DNA from: Anoxybacteroides rupiense
GTDB taxonomy: Bacteria > Bacillota > Bacilli > Bacillales > Anoxybacillaceae
Length of the DNA stretch: 64,000 bases
Assembly: GCF_014196195.1 (NCBI RefSeq)
Contig: NZ_JACIDF010000004.1
Span: 186,001 to 250,000, forward strand
Direction of reading: 5' to 3'
Shown: positions 35,707 through 45,337 of the stretch, piece by piece
Layout: every line of letters begins with the position of its first letter
How positions within the stretch are numbered: position 1 is the first letter of the stretch
Program-made: the position numbers and the translations under genes
The notes under the pieces: model-generated
What the model saw: the letters and a program-made list of their open reading frames with translations, nothing else
Database searches by the model: none
Told to the model about the DNA's origin: nothing

Positions 35707-36573
35707 CTATTCTTCCTTATGCTTGATATAAGTCCAGCCATTTTCTTGATAAATCCGATCTTCTTTCATAAGCCGTCCCAATGCTCTTTTAAACGCGGCT
35801 TTACTCATTTGAAAGCGCGCTTGAATATCCTCTGCATTGCTTTTATCATGATAGGGCATGGCCCCTCCTCTGCTTTCAAGGTAACGATAAATCATTCCTG
35901 CATCTTCGTCGATGCTTTCGTGCTTGCGCGGCAGCAGCGACACATTCATTGTACCGTCTTCTTTGACAGCGATGACACGCCCTTCGACCACTTCGCCAAG
36001 ACGCGGTTCTCTCCTGCGTTGAGATTCGTGGATAAAACCGATATAACCCACATCTGAGATCATAGACGCTCCAGCTTTGATCACACGATATATGCGACCG
36101 CGCACATTTTGATTAAAGACGGACTCCGAAGCTTTCGTAGCAAGCTGCCGGATTGTTTCCTCATCCGCCAAGTTAGCCAACAAGCGCCCTTTCCGATCTG
36201 TCTTTAACGAACAATATAACTGATCCCCTCGCTGCGGCCATAGTGACAAAAGAGGAGGCAAATCATCGCTAGACACAAGCACATCTTTTGATATGCCAAT
36301 GTCAACAAAAACACCGAGCTTTGGAACAACATCAACCACCTCCACCCAATGATATGTATCCTTTGTTATTTTGGGTGATTTCATTGTAGCGCTCAACCGT
36401 CCTTGATGGTCGTGATATAAAAAGACATGGACCTCTTCTCCGATTGCAAGTGGACGGTCTATCTCCGCTTGATGAAGCAACACTTCTTCCTGACCGCTCG
36501 CTAAAAACCAGCCAAACGGAACCTCCCGCTTTACGGTTAATGTTCTTATTTCTCCTGGTATAAGTTGTTTCAT
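35707..36573 (-). CDS. cvfB: S1-domain RNA-binding protein CvfB/YitL
   Basis: This 288-residue protein has tandem S1-like domains (KREVPFGWFLASGQEEVLLH; LGVFVDIGISKDVLVSSDDLP; SDVGYIGFIHESQ) and a C-terminal winged helix (MSKAAFKRALGRLMKEDRIYQ), the CvfB architecture. The ATG at 36573 follows AAAAAGGAAGAT. CvfB binds RNA and affects virulence-factor expression in staphylococci; it is yitL in B. subtilis. Confidence 0.9.
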   Translation of the reverse strand: MKQLIPGEIRTLTVKREVPFGWFLASGQEEVLLHQAEIDRPLAIGEEVHVFLYHDHQGRLSATMKSPKITKDTYHWVEVVDVVPKLGVFVDIGISKDVLVSSDDLPPLLSLWPQRGDQLYCSLKTDRKGRLLANLADEETIRQLATKASESVFNQNVRGRIYRVIKAGASMISDVGYIGFIHESQRRREPRLGEVVEGRVIAVKEDGTMNVSLLPRKHESIDEDAGMIYRYLESRGGAMPYHDKSNAEDIQARFQMSKAAFKRALGRLMKEDRIYQENGWTYIKHKEE

Positions 36574-36657
36574 GGATGCATCTTCCTTTTTATTGTTTAT
36601 CATGCTACATTTTACTATAATAAGAACGAAATGACCAAATTTTACTGGAGGTAATAT

Positions 36658-37149
36658 ATGTCGAAAGAAAGCTCATTTGATATCGTATCCAAAGTAGATT
36701 TATCTGAAGTTACTAACGCCATTCATATCGCCATGAAGGAGATTCAAAACCGCTACGATTTCAAGGGAAGCAAAAGTGACATTTCCTTAGAAAAAGACGA
36801 ACTGATCCTCGTTTCCGACGATGAATTCAAACTTGAGCAATTGAAAGATGTATTAATCGGCAAACTGATTAAGCGCGGGGTCTCTATCAAAAATATTCAA
36901 TACGGAAAAATAGAACCAGCCTCAGGAGGAACGGTCCGTCAACGTGCCAGCCTTGTTCAAGGAATTGACAAAGATCATGCGAAAAAAATTAATACGATTA
37001 TTAAAAACACAGGCTTAAAAGTAAAAAGCCAAGTTCAAGAAGATCAAATCCGCGTCAGCGGCAAAAGCAAAGATGATCTGCAAAAAGTGATCACAGCGAT
37101 CCGTGAAGCTGATTTGCCGATTGATGTACAATTTGTCAACTATCGATAG
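36658..37149 (+). CDS. yitK: YajQ family nucleotide-binding protein (YitK)
   Basis: This 163-residue protein starts [18 protein letters not shown], has [19 protein letters not shown] and ends [12 protein letters not shown], all invariant in YajQ. Family members bind c-di-GMP or other nucleotides in some bacteria. The gene order yitL-yitK-yitJ matches B. subtilis. Confidence 0.93.
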   Translation: MSKESSFDIVSKVDLSEVTNAIHIAMKEIQNRYDFKGSKSDISLEKDELILVSDDEFKLEQLKDVLIGKLIKRGVSIKNIQYGKIEPASGGTVRQRASLVQGIDKDHAKKINTIIKNTGLKVKSQVQEDQIRVSGKSKDDLQKVITAIREADLPIDVQFVNYR

Positions 37150-37169
37150 GGGTTTGTGCGCTTCGTCTT

Positions 37170-37199
37170 AACAGCCTAATTCCTCCGAATTAGGCTGTT
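37170..37199 (+). terminator. yitK terminator
   Basis: AACAGCCTAATTC pairs with GAATTAGGCTGTT over a four-base loop, followed by TTTATA. Confidence 0.85.
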
Positions 37200-37380
37200 T
37201 TTATAACCAAAATGCGAACTATAGATTTCCTGGCGTAATTCCACAAACTTTGCCTGATCGTCGCCTTTTGAGCGCTGATCCGTTCCATCTAAAAAATAAT
37301 CAAAATTTGCAGTTGAATATTTTCTAAAAATTATTTAAATTATAAATAACGTATTGATTGAAAATTGCATACTCATTTTT

Positions 37381-37530
37381 CTTATCAAGAGAGAGGGAGG
37401 GACTGGCCCTGTGAACTCTCAGCAACCTGACTGTATGTCAAGGTGCTAATTCCAGACAGGCTTGATGCTTGGAAGATAAGAAGGAGCAACCCAAAGTCTT
37501 CTTCTTATTTTTAGAAGGCTTTTTTTATTT
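37381..37530 (+). promoter_or_regulatory. SAM-I (S-box) riboswitch
   Basis: The leader has CTTATCAAGAGAGAGGGAGG, GGACTGGCCCTGTGAA, CTCAGCAACC, AAGGTGCTAATTCC and the closing GATAAGAAGG. These are the conserved S-box blocks in order. A terminator follows (AGTCTTCT ... AGAAGGCT with a T run at 37521-37530). High S-adenosylmethionine should stop transcription before yitJ-metH. Confidence 0.95.
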
Positions 37531-37556
37531 TTTAAGAAGACGAAGGAGTGATACGC

Positions 37557-39410
37557 ATGGGATTTTTAGAAGAATTGCAGAAACGAATCATCATCGCCGA
37601 TGGGGCGATGGGAACTTTATTATACTCCCATGGAATTGACCGATGTTTTGAAGAATTGAATCTCTCCAAACCAGAAGATATTATCCATATTCATGAAGCT
37701 TATCTTGACGCTGGCGCAGAAGTCATTCAAACCAATACATATGGCGCAAACTATATGAAGCTAGCACGCTATGGATTGGAGGACGATGTAAAAGAAATCA
37801 ACCGCGCAGCTGTAAAACTAGCGAAACAAGCGGCCTCAGGCCGTGCCTATGTTCTTGGAACCATCGGCGGTCTTCGCACATTCAAGAAAAGCGCCATCAC
37901 TCTTGAAGAAGTGAAACGGACGTTTCGGGAGCAGTTGTACGTGCTTTTGCACGAAGAAGTAGATGGAATTCTGCTTGAAACCTATTACGACTTAGAGGAG
38001 CTTCAAACGGTGCTCGCCATCGCCCGAAAAGAAACAACATTACCGATTATCACCCATGTGACCCTTCACGGTGTTGGCGTGCTGCAAGACGGGACTCCGC
38101 TCAGCGATGCGCTTTCCCAATTGGAACAATTGGGGGCCGATGTAGTTGGATTAAACTGCCATCTTGGTCCGTATCATATGATTCGTTCTCTTGAAGCCGT
38201 GCCGCTTCCCAGCACCGCATTCCTTTCCGCTTATCCGAATGCTAGCCTTCCGGATTATCGCGACGGCCGCCTTGTTTATGAAACGAACGCCGAATATTTT
38301 AAGGAAACGGCTCTCTCCTTTCGCGAACAAGGCGTCCGCCTGATCGGCGGCTGCTGCGGAACGACTCCTAAACATATTGCGGCGATGGCACAAGCCTTGA
38401 TTGATCGCACGCCCATTCAAACGAAACAAGTGAAACAGCAGCAAGCAACCATCTCGATTCCATCAACAGAGCCAAAATCTGAACCGCCTTTAGAAGATAT
38501 CGTAAAAAAACGTCGGTCGGTCCTTGTTGAATTAGATCCGCCGAAAAAGCTGAGCATCGGGAAATTTTTGGAAGGAGCGAAAGCGCTCAAAGAAACGAAT
38601 ATTGATGCCCTAACACTGGCTGATAATTCTTTAGCTACTCCGCGCATCAGCAATGTCGCGCTCGGAACCCTTATTAAGCAACAGCTAGGCATCCGTCCGC
38701 TGATCCACATTACATGCCGCGACCGCAATCTGATTGGTCTGCAATCTCATTTAATGGGATTGCATACACTTGGCATTACGGATGTACTTGCTGTCACCGG
38801 AGATCCATCCAAAATCGGCGAATTTCCTGGCGCAACATCTGTGTATGATTTATCATCATTTGATTTAATTCAGCTGATTCGCCAATTTAATGAAGGGATT
38901 TCCTACTCCGGTCAGCCGCTTGGGCAAAAAACCAACTTCTCTATCGCTGCGGCCTTCAATCCGAATGTCCGTTATTTAGATAAAGCGGTGCAGCGGCTTG
39001 AGAAAAAGATTCAGTGCGGCGCCCACTACTTTATTTCGCAGCCGCTCTATTCCGAACAAAAAATCGAAGAGGTATACGAGGCAACGAAACATCTTGAAGC
39101 GCCGATTTATATCGGCATTATGCCGCTTACAAGCGCACGTAACGCCGACTTTCTGCATCACGAAGTACCGGGAATCACGTTATCGGACGATATTCGTTCC
39201 CGAATGGCGGCTTGCGCCCATGATCCGATTCAATCGTCGAGAGAAGGAATTGCCATCGCCAAATCGCTCATCGATGCGGCTTTTGATTTATTTCGCGGCA
39301 TTTATTTAATTACGCCGTTTTTGCGCTATGAAATGACAGTCGAGCTCGTCCGCTATATTCAAGAAAAAGAACGTTCGATTTCAGAAAGGAAGGTACTTCA
39401 TCATGGCTAG
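37557..39410 (+). CDS. yitJ: Bifunctional homocysteine S-methyltransferase / 5,10-methylenetetrahydrofolate reductase
   Basis: This 617-residue protein joins an N-terminal homocysteine methyltransferase ([14 protein letters not shown]; zinc cysteines in GLNC and GGCCGTTP) to a C-terminal MetF-like reductase (from about residue 315, with LVELDPPKK and [15 protein letters not shown]). The ATG at 37557 lies after GAAGGAGTG. It is controlled by the S-box and overlaps metH by 8 bp. Confidence 0.93.
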   Translation: MGFLEELQKRIIIADGAMGTLLYSHGIDRCFEELNLSKPEDIIHIHEAYLDAGAEVIQTNTYGANYMKLARYGLEDDVKEINRAAVKLAKQAASGRAYVLGTIGGLRTFKKSAITLEEVKRTFREQLYVLLHEEVDGILLETYYDLEELQTVLAIARKETTLPIITHVTLHGVGVLQDGTPLSDALSQLEQLGADVVGLNCHLGPYHMIRSLEAVPLPSTAFLSAYPNASLPDYRDGRLVYETNAEYFKETALSFREQGVRLIGGCCGTTPKHIAAMAQALIDRTPIQTKQVKQQQATISIPSTEPKSEPPLEDIVKKRRSVLVELDPPKKLSIGKFLEGAKALKETNIDALTLADNSLATPRISNVALGTLIKQQLGIRPLIHITCRDRNLIGLQSHLMGLHTLGITDVLAVTGDPSKIGEFPGATSVYDLSSFDLIQLIRQFNEGISYSGQPLGQKTNFSIAAAFNPNVRYLDKAVQRLEKKIQCGAHYFISQPLYSEQKIEEVYEATKHLEAPIYIGIMPLTSARNADFLHHEVPGITLSDDIRSRMAACAHDPIQSSREGIAIAKSLIDAAFDLFRGIYLITPFLRYEMTVELVRYIQEKERSISERKVLHHG

Positions 39411-42400
39411 CCAACTGTATAATCAGCTGAAAAAGAAAATTTTAGTAATGGATGGAGCAATGGGAACGATGATTCAAAGCGCCGAGCTTACAGCTGCTGA
39501 TTTTGGCGGCGAATCATACGAAGGATGCAATGAATATTTATCGGTGACCTCCCCTCACGTCATTGCACAGATTCACGAAGCCTATCTTGAAGCGGGAGCC
39601 GATATCATTGAAACCAATACGTTCGGTGCTACCAGCATGGTGTTAGACGAATATGGGCTCGGCCATATGGCGCTTGAATTAAATATAGAAGCAGCCAAGC
39701 TGGCTAAGCGGGCGGCTGAACTCCATTCCACTTCAAGCTGGCCGCGGTTTGTCGCCGGTTCGATGGGTCCAACAACGAAAACCCTTTCTGTTACCGGGGG
39801 GACAACATTTGCCCAACTTGTAGCCGCCTATGAAGAGCAAGCGCGTGGCCTATTAATCGGCGGCGTCGATCTTCTGCTTTTAGAAACGTGTCAAGATACA
39901 CTTAACGTAAAAGCGGGTTTTATCGGCATTTCACAAGCATTTCAAAAGATAGGAAAAATCGTTCCGCTTATGATATCTGGGACGATTGAACCGATGGGAA
40001 CGACGCTGGCGGGACAAACGATTGAATCGTTTTTTATTTCCGTCCGCCATATGAAGCCATTTGCCATTGGGCTCAACTGTGCAACTGGGCCGGAGTTTAT
40101 GACTGATCACTTGCGTTCTCTTTCTCAACTAGCCGATACAGCCGTCAGCTGTTATCCAAACGCCGGGCTCCCGGATGAAGAAGGGCATTATCACGAAACA
40201 CCGGATATGTTAGCCAAAAAAATCCGCCGCTTTGCTGAGAAAGGCTGGCTCAATATCGTCGGCGGCTGCTGTGGCACAACGCCGTCTCATATTCGCGCTA
40301 TCGCTGAAGCGGTTCGCGATGTCGCTCCGCGCACGATTCCAACCTCATTCTCCGTTCATGCTGTCTCAGGAATCGAGCCACTTATTTACGATGAAACGAT
40401 GCGCCCGCTTTTTGTCGGCGAACGAACAAACGTCATCGGCTCTCGTAAATTTAAACGTTTGATTGCGGAAGGAAAATATGAAGAAGCAGCAGAAATTGCT
40501 CGAACGCAAGTTAAAAACGGCGCTCATGTCATCGATATCTGCCTTGCAGATCCGGATCGCGACGAAAAGGAAGATATGGAGCAATTTATCCAGCAAGTCG
40601 TTCGAAAGGTAAAGGTGCCGCTCGTGATTGATTCAACGGATGAAAAAGTGATTGAGTGCGCCCTTTCCTATTCGCAAGGAAAAGCGATTATTAATTCCAT
40701 TAACCTCGAAGACGGAGAGGAGCGTTTCGAAAAAATTGTTCCTTTCATTCATCGCTATGGAGCGGCCGTTGTTGTTGGCACGATTGATGAACAAGGAATG
40801 GCCATTGCCGCTGAACAAAAGCTTGAAATCGCTTTGCGTTCTTACGATTTGCTTGTCAATAAATACGGCATACCGCCACATGACATTATTTTTGATCCGC
40901 TCGTTTTTCCAGTCGGCACCGGCGACGAACAATATATTGGCGCCGCGAAAGAAACGATTGAGGGCATCCGACTCATTAAAGAACAGCTGCCACATTGTCC
41001 AACCATACTCGGTATCAGCAATGTCTCATTCGGATTGCCGCCAGTTGGCAGGGAAATTTTAAATTCTGTTTTCTTATATCATTGTACGCAAGCCGGCCTT
41101 GATTACGCGATTGTTAATACGGAAAAGCTTGAGCGCTTTGCTTCCATTCCAGCGGAGGAAGTGCAATTGGCTGAGGCGCTCCTCTTTCATACGAATGATG
41201 AAACTTTAAACACCTTTATTCAGTTTTACCGGGGCAAAACGAAAGAAACGAAAAAAACGAATACTCATTTATCGCTCGAGGAACGGCTCGCCTCCTATGT
41301 CGTCGAAGGAACAAAAGAGGGATTGCTTGAGGATTTAGAGTTGGCCTTGCAAACATATAACAACCCTCTCGATATTATCAATGGTCCGCTTATGACCGGT
41401 ATGGATGAAGTAGGCCGGCTGTTCAATGACAACCAGCTCATTGTCGCTGAAGTCCTGCAAAGTGCTGAGGTGATGAAAGCAGCGGTCGCCTTTTTGGAGC
41501 CTTATATGGAAAAAACCGAAACCAGTCTAAAAGGAAAAGTGATGCTTGCTACCGTCAAAGGGGATGTGCATGACATCGGCAAAAATTTAGTGGACATTAT
41601 TTTGAGCAACAACGGCTATCACGTGGTGGATCTAGGCATTAAAGTCACTTCCCAGCAGCTGATTGAAGCCATAAAAGCCGAAAAACCCGACATTATTGGC
41701 TTGTCGGGGCTGCTCGTCAAATCAGCCCAACAAATGGTGCTAACCGCTCAAGATTTAAAACAAGCCGGCATTTCCTTGCCTATTCTTGTCGGTGGAGCAG
41801 CATTATCGCGAAAATTTACCGAAAATAAAATCGCTCCAGAGTACGACGGAATCGTGCTTTATGCAAAAGACGCCATGGACGGTCTCTCCCTTGCCAACCG
41901 CCTGCAGCAAAACGAAGTTGAATATAAACGAAAGGAACAAAGCTTTACGGTATCAGCGTCATCATCGCAAACGGCTACCCTTGTTCGGTCCAATGTATCC
42001 ATCCATGTTCCAGTATATGTTCCGGCAGATCTAGAGCGTCATGTCCTAAAAGATATCCCGCTCGCTCACATTGAGCGGTATATTAACTGGCAAATGCTGC
42101 TCGGACATCACCTTGGCTTGAAAGGAAAAGTGAAAAAGTTATTAGCGGAACAAAATGAAAAAGCTGTTTTTCTCAAACAATTGATAGAGGATCTTCTCTC
42201 TGCCGCCAAACAGCAACAGTGGTTAAAGCCAGCGGCTGTCTATCAATTTTTTCCCGCTCAAAGCGATGGAAACCGTATTTATATTTACTCGCCGAAAGAT
42301 GCAAAAACCATGATCGAAACATTCGAGTTTCCACGGCAGCGCCAGTCACCTTATCTTTGTTTGGCTGATTATATCAAGCCGGTGGAAAGCGGGCAGCTTG

Positions 42401-42810
42401 ATTATGTAGGATTATTTGCCGTGACCGCTGGAACAGGCATCCGTGAGCTAGCTCAAGAATGGAAAAAAAGCGGCGAATTTTTAAAAAGCCATGCAATTCA
42501 AGCACTGGCGCTTGAAGTAGCAGAAGGGCTGGCTGAACGGATCCATCAAGTCATGCGCGACCGTTGGGGATTTCCAGACGATCCTGATTTCACAATGGAG
42601 GAACGGTTCGCCGCCAAATATCAAGGACAACGCTTTTCTTTTGGCTATCCGGCATGCCCAAACCTAGAAGACCAAGAAAAACTGTTCCATCTTTTGCATC
42701 CGGAAGAGATCGGGATTGATCTAACGGAGGAATTTATGATGGAACCCGAAGCCTCTGTATCTGCCATCGTTTTTGCTCATCCAGAAGCGAAATACTTTAA
42801 TGTATTGTAA
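39403..42810 (+). CDS. metH: Cobalamin-dependent methionine synthase
   Basis: This 1135-residue enzyme has the four MetH modules: homocysteine domain (1-320, GGCCGTTP with zinc cysteines), pterin domain (about 325-600, [13 protein letters not shown]), cobalamin cap and Rossmann domain (DVHDIGKN with the axial His near residue 722; GLSGLLVKS), and the C-terminal SAM activation domain ([25 protein letters not shown]). YitJ just upstream can supply methyl-tetrahydrofolate, so the operon makes a complete methyl branch. Confidence 0.96.
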   Translation: MASQLYNQLKKKILVMDGAMGTMIQSAELTAADFGGESYEGCNEYLSVTSPHVIAQIHEAYLEAGADIIETNTFGATSMVLDEYGLGHMALELNIEAAKLAKRAAELHSTSSWPRFVAGSMGPTTKTLSVTGGTTFAQLVAAYEEQARGLLIGGVDLLLLETCQDTLNVKAGFIGISQAFQKIGKIVPLMISGTIEPMGTTLAGQTIESFFISVRHMKPFAIGLNCATGPEFMTDHLRSLSQLADTAVSCYPNAGLPDEEGHYHETPDMLAKKIRRFAEKGWLNIVGGCCGTTPSHIRAIAEAVRDVAPRTIPTSFSVHAVSGIEPLIYDETMRPLFVGERTNVIGSRKFKRLIAEGKYEEAAEIARTQVKNGAHVIDICLADPDRDEKEDMEQFIQQVVRKVKVPLVIDSTDEKVIECALSYSQGKAIINSINLEDGEERFEKIVPFIHRYGAAVVVGTIDEQGMAIAAEQKLEIALRSYDLLVNKYGIPPHDIIFDPLVFPVGTGDEQYIGAAKETIEGIRLIKEQLPHCPTILGISNVSFGLPPVGREILNSVFLYHCTQAGLDYAIVNTEKLERFASIPAEEVQLAEALLFHTNDETLNTFIQFYRGKTKETKKTNTHLSLEERLASYVVEGTKEGLLEDLELALQTYNNPLDIINGPLMTGMDEVGRLFNDNQLIVAEVLQSAEVMKAAVAFLEPYMEKTETSLKGKVMLATVKGDVHDIGKNLVDIILSNNGYHVVDLGIKVTSQQLIEAIKAEKPDIIGLSGLLVKSAQQMVLTAQDLKQAGISLPILVGGAALSRKFTENKIAPEYDGIVLYAKDAMDGLSLANRLQQNEVEYKRKEQSFTVSASSSQTATLVRSNVSIHVPVYVPADLERHVLKDIPLAHIERYINWQMLLGHHLGLKGKVKKLLAEQNEKAVFLKQLIEDLLSAAKQQQWLKPAAVYQFFPAQSDGNRIYIYSPKDAKTMIETFEFPRQRQSPYLCLADYIKPVESGQLDYVGLFAVTAGTGIRELAQEWKKSGEFLKSHAIQALALEVAEGLAERIHQVMRDRWGFPDDPDFTMEERFAAKYQGQRFSFGYPACPNLEDQEKLFHLLHPEEIGIDLTEEFMMEPEASVSAIVFAHPEAKYFNVL

Positions 42811-42836
42811 AAAAGCTGGCGAATGCCAGCTTTTTT
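42809..42836 (+). terminator. metH terminator
   Basis: AAAAAAGCTGGC and GCCAGCTTTTTT flank GAAT, overlapping the metH stop codon; a strong terminator. Confidence 0.9.
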
Positions 42837-43040
42837 GTTTCGTCTGATCGAATGTCACCAGTCACGTCCTTCTTTTATCATCATTTTTTCAGGGATGCCT
42901 CACTTCCGGGATAAATGTTGATCCATCAAGCTGTATGTATATAGTAAAATAATGGATAAACGGCTTTCGTGATATTTTCGCTTGATTCTCCCATACTAAA
43001 CAATGACTGAACATGATGGTATAAGGGAGGAATGATCAAG

Positions 43041-43904
43041 ATGGTCACAAAGCAGCAAATGACCTTGCCGCCACAGCATCAATATCAGCAGCCGGGATTA
43101 CAATCCGTGATGCAGCCCGAGCCCGTCTCCGAGGATCCTGCCTATCGAGGAAGCGGCAAGCTTCAAGGAAAGATCGCCTTAATTAGCGGCGGAGACAGCG
43201 GAATCGGCCGAGCGGTTGCCATTTATTTTGCGAAAGAGGGCGCGGATGTCGCCATTATTTATTTGAATGAACACCAAGATGCAGAAGAAACCAAGCGGCA
43301 GGTTGAAGAAGAGGGGCGCCAATGCCTGTTGATTGCCGGAGATGTGGGAGATGAGCATTTTTGTATCGAAGCTGTCAAGCAAGTCATCGCTGCATTTGGA
43401 AAGCTAGATATTCTTGTCAATAACGCAGCTGAACAACATCCTCAAGACAGCCTGCTGCACATCACCTCAGAGCAGCTAGAAAAAACGTTTCGCACGAATG
43501 TGTTTGGCTACTTTTATTTGGCGAAAGCGGCACTTCCTTATTTAAAAGAAGGCAGCTCCATTATTAACACCTCATCCATTACAGCTTATGAGGGCAACGA
43601 GCAGCTGCTCGATTATTCGGCAACAAAAGGAGCGATCGCGACATTTACACGCTCGTTAGCTAAATCTTTGGTACAAAAAGGAATTCGCGTCAACGGTGTC
43701 GCCCCCGGACCGATTTGGACGCCCCTCATTCCATCAACCTTTTCCAGCGAGCAAGTAGCTGCATTCGGTTCGAATACGCCGATGAAACGACCTGGACAGC
43801 CTGAGGAAGTAGCGCCAAGCTATGTGTTTCTCGCCAGCGATGACGCCTCCTATATAACAGGGCAAATGATTCATGTGAATGGCGGAAAAATCGTGAACGG
43901 GTAA
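43041..43904 (+). CDS. Short-chain dehydrogenase, general-stress type
   Basis: This 287-residue SDR has an N-terminal extension rich in Gln/Pro, the NAD(P) motif ALISGGDSGIGRAV, NNAAE, and the catalytic Ser-Tyr-Lys (NTSSI; YSATKGA). The extension and VAPGPIWTPLIPSTF match the YdaD/YhdF/YhxC group of Bacillus. The start at 43041 suits the AAGGGAGG site; 43032 is also in frame. Confidence 0.88.
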   Translation: MVTKQQMTLPPQHQYQQPGLQSVMQPEPVSEDPAYRGSGKLQGKIALISGGDSGIGRAVAIYFAKEGADVAIIYLNEHQDAEETKRQVEEEGRQCLLIAGDVGDEHFCIEAVKQVIAAFGKLDILVNNAAEQHPQDSLLHITSEQLEKTFRTNVFGYFYLAKAALPYLKEGSSIINTSSITAYEGNEQLLDYSATKGAIATFTRSLAKSLVQKGIRVNGVAPGPIWTPLIPSTFSSEQVAAFGSNTPMKRPGQPEEVAPSYVFLASDDASYITGQMIHVNGGKIVNG

Positions 43905-44050
43905 ATGTAATGAAATTGAACATTTATTGTTAATTTTATTTACAGTAAACTTGATTTATCATGTATGATCCAATTATGATTATTACGTACAGTGTTTGCT
44001 GTCAGCCTTTTGCACAAACCAAAAGGTGACCCCTCTCTTCCCTTTGATAG

Positions 44051-44077
44051 ACTTGCAACGATATGTTGCAAGTTTTT
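44051..44077 (+). terminator. Terminator downstream of the dehydrogenase gene
   Basis: ACTTGCAAC pairs with GTTGCAAGT and is followed by TTTTTTG. Confidence 0.8.
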
Positions 44078-44104
44078 TGTTTATATACGAATCATCCATT
44101 CTTC

Positions 44105-44225
44105 TTATGAGCAAAAAAGCGCCTGAATTTTGTCCGCTCGCAAGCCTCTCTTATTCGATTTTCGTCTTCGCTTGACTGCGTTCCTTGTCGGCCGAGCGCA
44201 AGCCAGCCTGGTGCGGAAACAAAGA
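44105..44225 (-). repeat. Dispersed intergenic repeat, diverged copy
   Basis: On the minus strand the sequence has GCGCTCGGCCGACAAGGAACG followed by AGTCAAGCGAAGACGAAAAT. This resembles the opening block of the repeat at 27134 (GCGCTTGGCAGACAAGAAAC). The later blocks are not conserved here. No gene is evident. Confidence 0.4.
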
Positions 44226-44237
44226 ATGCTTGACAAT

Positions 44238-44275
44238 GATGGCCGACAAAGCCGAAATGGACTTTGTCGGCCATC
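44238..44275. terminator. Large hairpin next to the LacI-regulator gene
   Basis: GATGGCCGACAAAG and CTTTGTCGGCCATC pair in a long stem; the plus-strand tail is TAACTTTTTT. It probably terminates or insulates transcription between converging genes. It resembles the hairpin at 27068. Confidence 0.6.
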
Positions 44276-44284
44276 TAACTTTTT

Positions 44285-45313
44285 TCATTTCATTTGATCG
44301 TCATCGCAGGAAAATCGTTTCATAAGCTGGTGCGGAATAATAATTCGCTTGACCGGCTCATTTGGATTCGCAATTTTTTCGATCAAACTTTTCGCTGCTT
44401 CATATCCAAGCTGAAAAATATGAATATCGACTGATGTTAATGGAGGACGTGAGAGCTCCGCTAACAGCGTATTATTAAAGCTGACAATGGATATATCCTC
44501 AGGAACGCGAACGTTCATCTCGTCCAACGTATTCAAAACCCCAAGCGCCATCAAATCATCCGCCACCACTAACGCTGTCGGCGGTTCACGTAACGACAGC
44601 AGCTCTTTCATCGCTTCTTGTCCGCCTTCTTTTAAAAATTCTTCATGCATAATATACTCTTGGCGGTACGGCAGCCCGGCTTCTTTAAGCGCCGCTTCAT
44701 ATCCTAGCAGCCGATCGACTGTCACTAAATAGCTGATATTGCCGCCGACAAATGCTATTCGCTTATGCCCAAGCTCAACTAAATATTGAGTCGCTTCTTT
44801 TGCCGCGCGATAGTTATCATTATCGACATGAGTAATTTGTTCTGCCATCTGGTGAGGCTTTCCAATGACAACAAATGGGAAGCGGTTCTTCTGCAAATAT
44901 TTCATCAGTTTATCATTCGTTCTAGAGTAAAGCAAAATAACACCGTCAACCCGCCGCCCCTGCAGCATTTCGATCACACCTTCATAAATCTCGCTTTCCT
45001 TTTCGCCTGTCGACATTTGCAAAGCATATTTTTTCTCATGTGCTGCTTTGCTAATTCCGCGAATCACCTCAGGAAAAAACGGATTTTGCAGCGCTTGGTC
45101 AGTTGAGCTCGGCATCACGATTCCAATCACCTGCGACGATTGATTCGCCAGGCTCCGGGCAATAAAATTGGGATGATAGCCAAGCTCTTTCATCGCTTCT
45201 CGCACTTTTCTCTTTGTTTTTTCACTAATGCGCGGACTATCTGCAATGACTCTTGAAACAGTGGAGGGAGCCACATTCGCTCGTTTTGCAACATCTTTAA
45301 TGGTGACGTTCAT
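44285..45313 (-). CDS. LacI-family regulator of maltodextrin genes (MalR/MdxR-like)
   Basis: This 342-residue regulator has the LacI HTH (TIKDVAKRANVAPSTVSRVI) and a periplasmic-binding-like effector domain. I use the ATG at 45313 after GGAGGG. As the last gene of the maltodextrin operon it most likely controls that operon through the palindromes at 53321-53572. Confidence 0.85.
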   Translation of the reverse strand: MNVTIKDVAKRANVAPSTVSRVIADSPRISEKTKRKVREAMKELGYHPNFIARSLANQSSQVIGIVMPSSTDQALQNPFFPEVIRGISKAAHEKKYALQMSTGEKESEIYEGVIEMLQGRRVDGVILLYSRTNDKLMKYLQKNRFPFVVIGKPHQMAEQITHVDNDNYRAAKEATQYLVELGHKRIAFVGGNISYLVTVDRLLGYEAALKEAGLPYRQEYIMHEEFLKEGGQEAMKELLSLREPPTALVVADDLMALGVLNTLDEMNVRVPEDISIVSFNNTLLAELSRPPLTSVDIHIFQLGYEAAKSLIEKIANPNEPVKRIIIPHQLMKRFSCDDDQMK

Positions 45314-45337
45314 TTCACATCCCTCCTTCTCCATCCC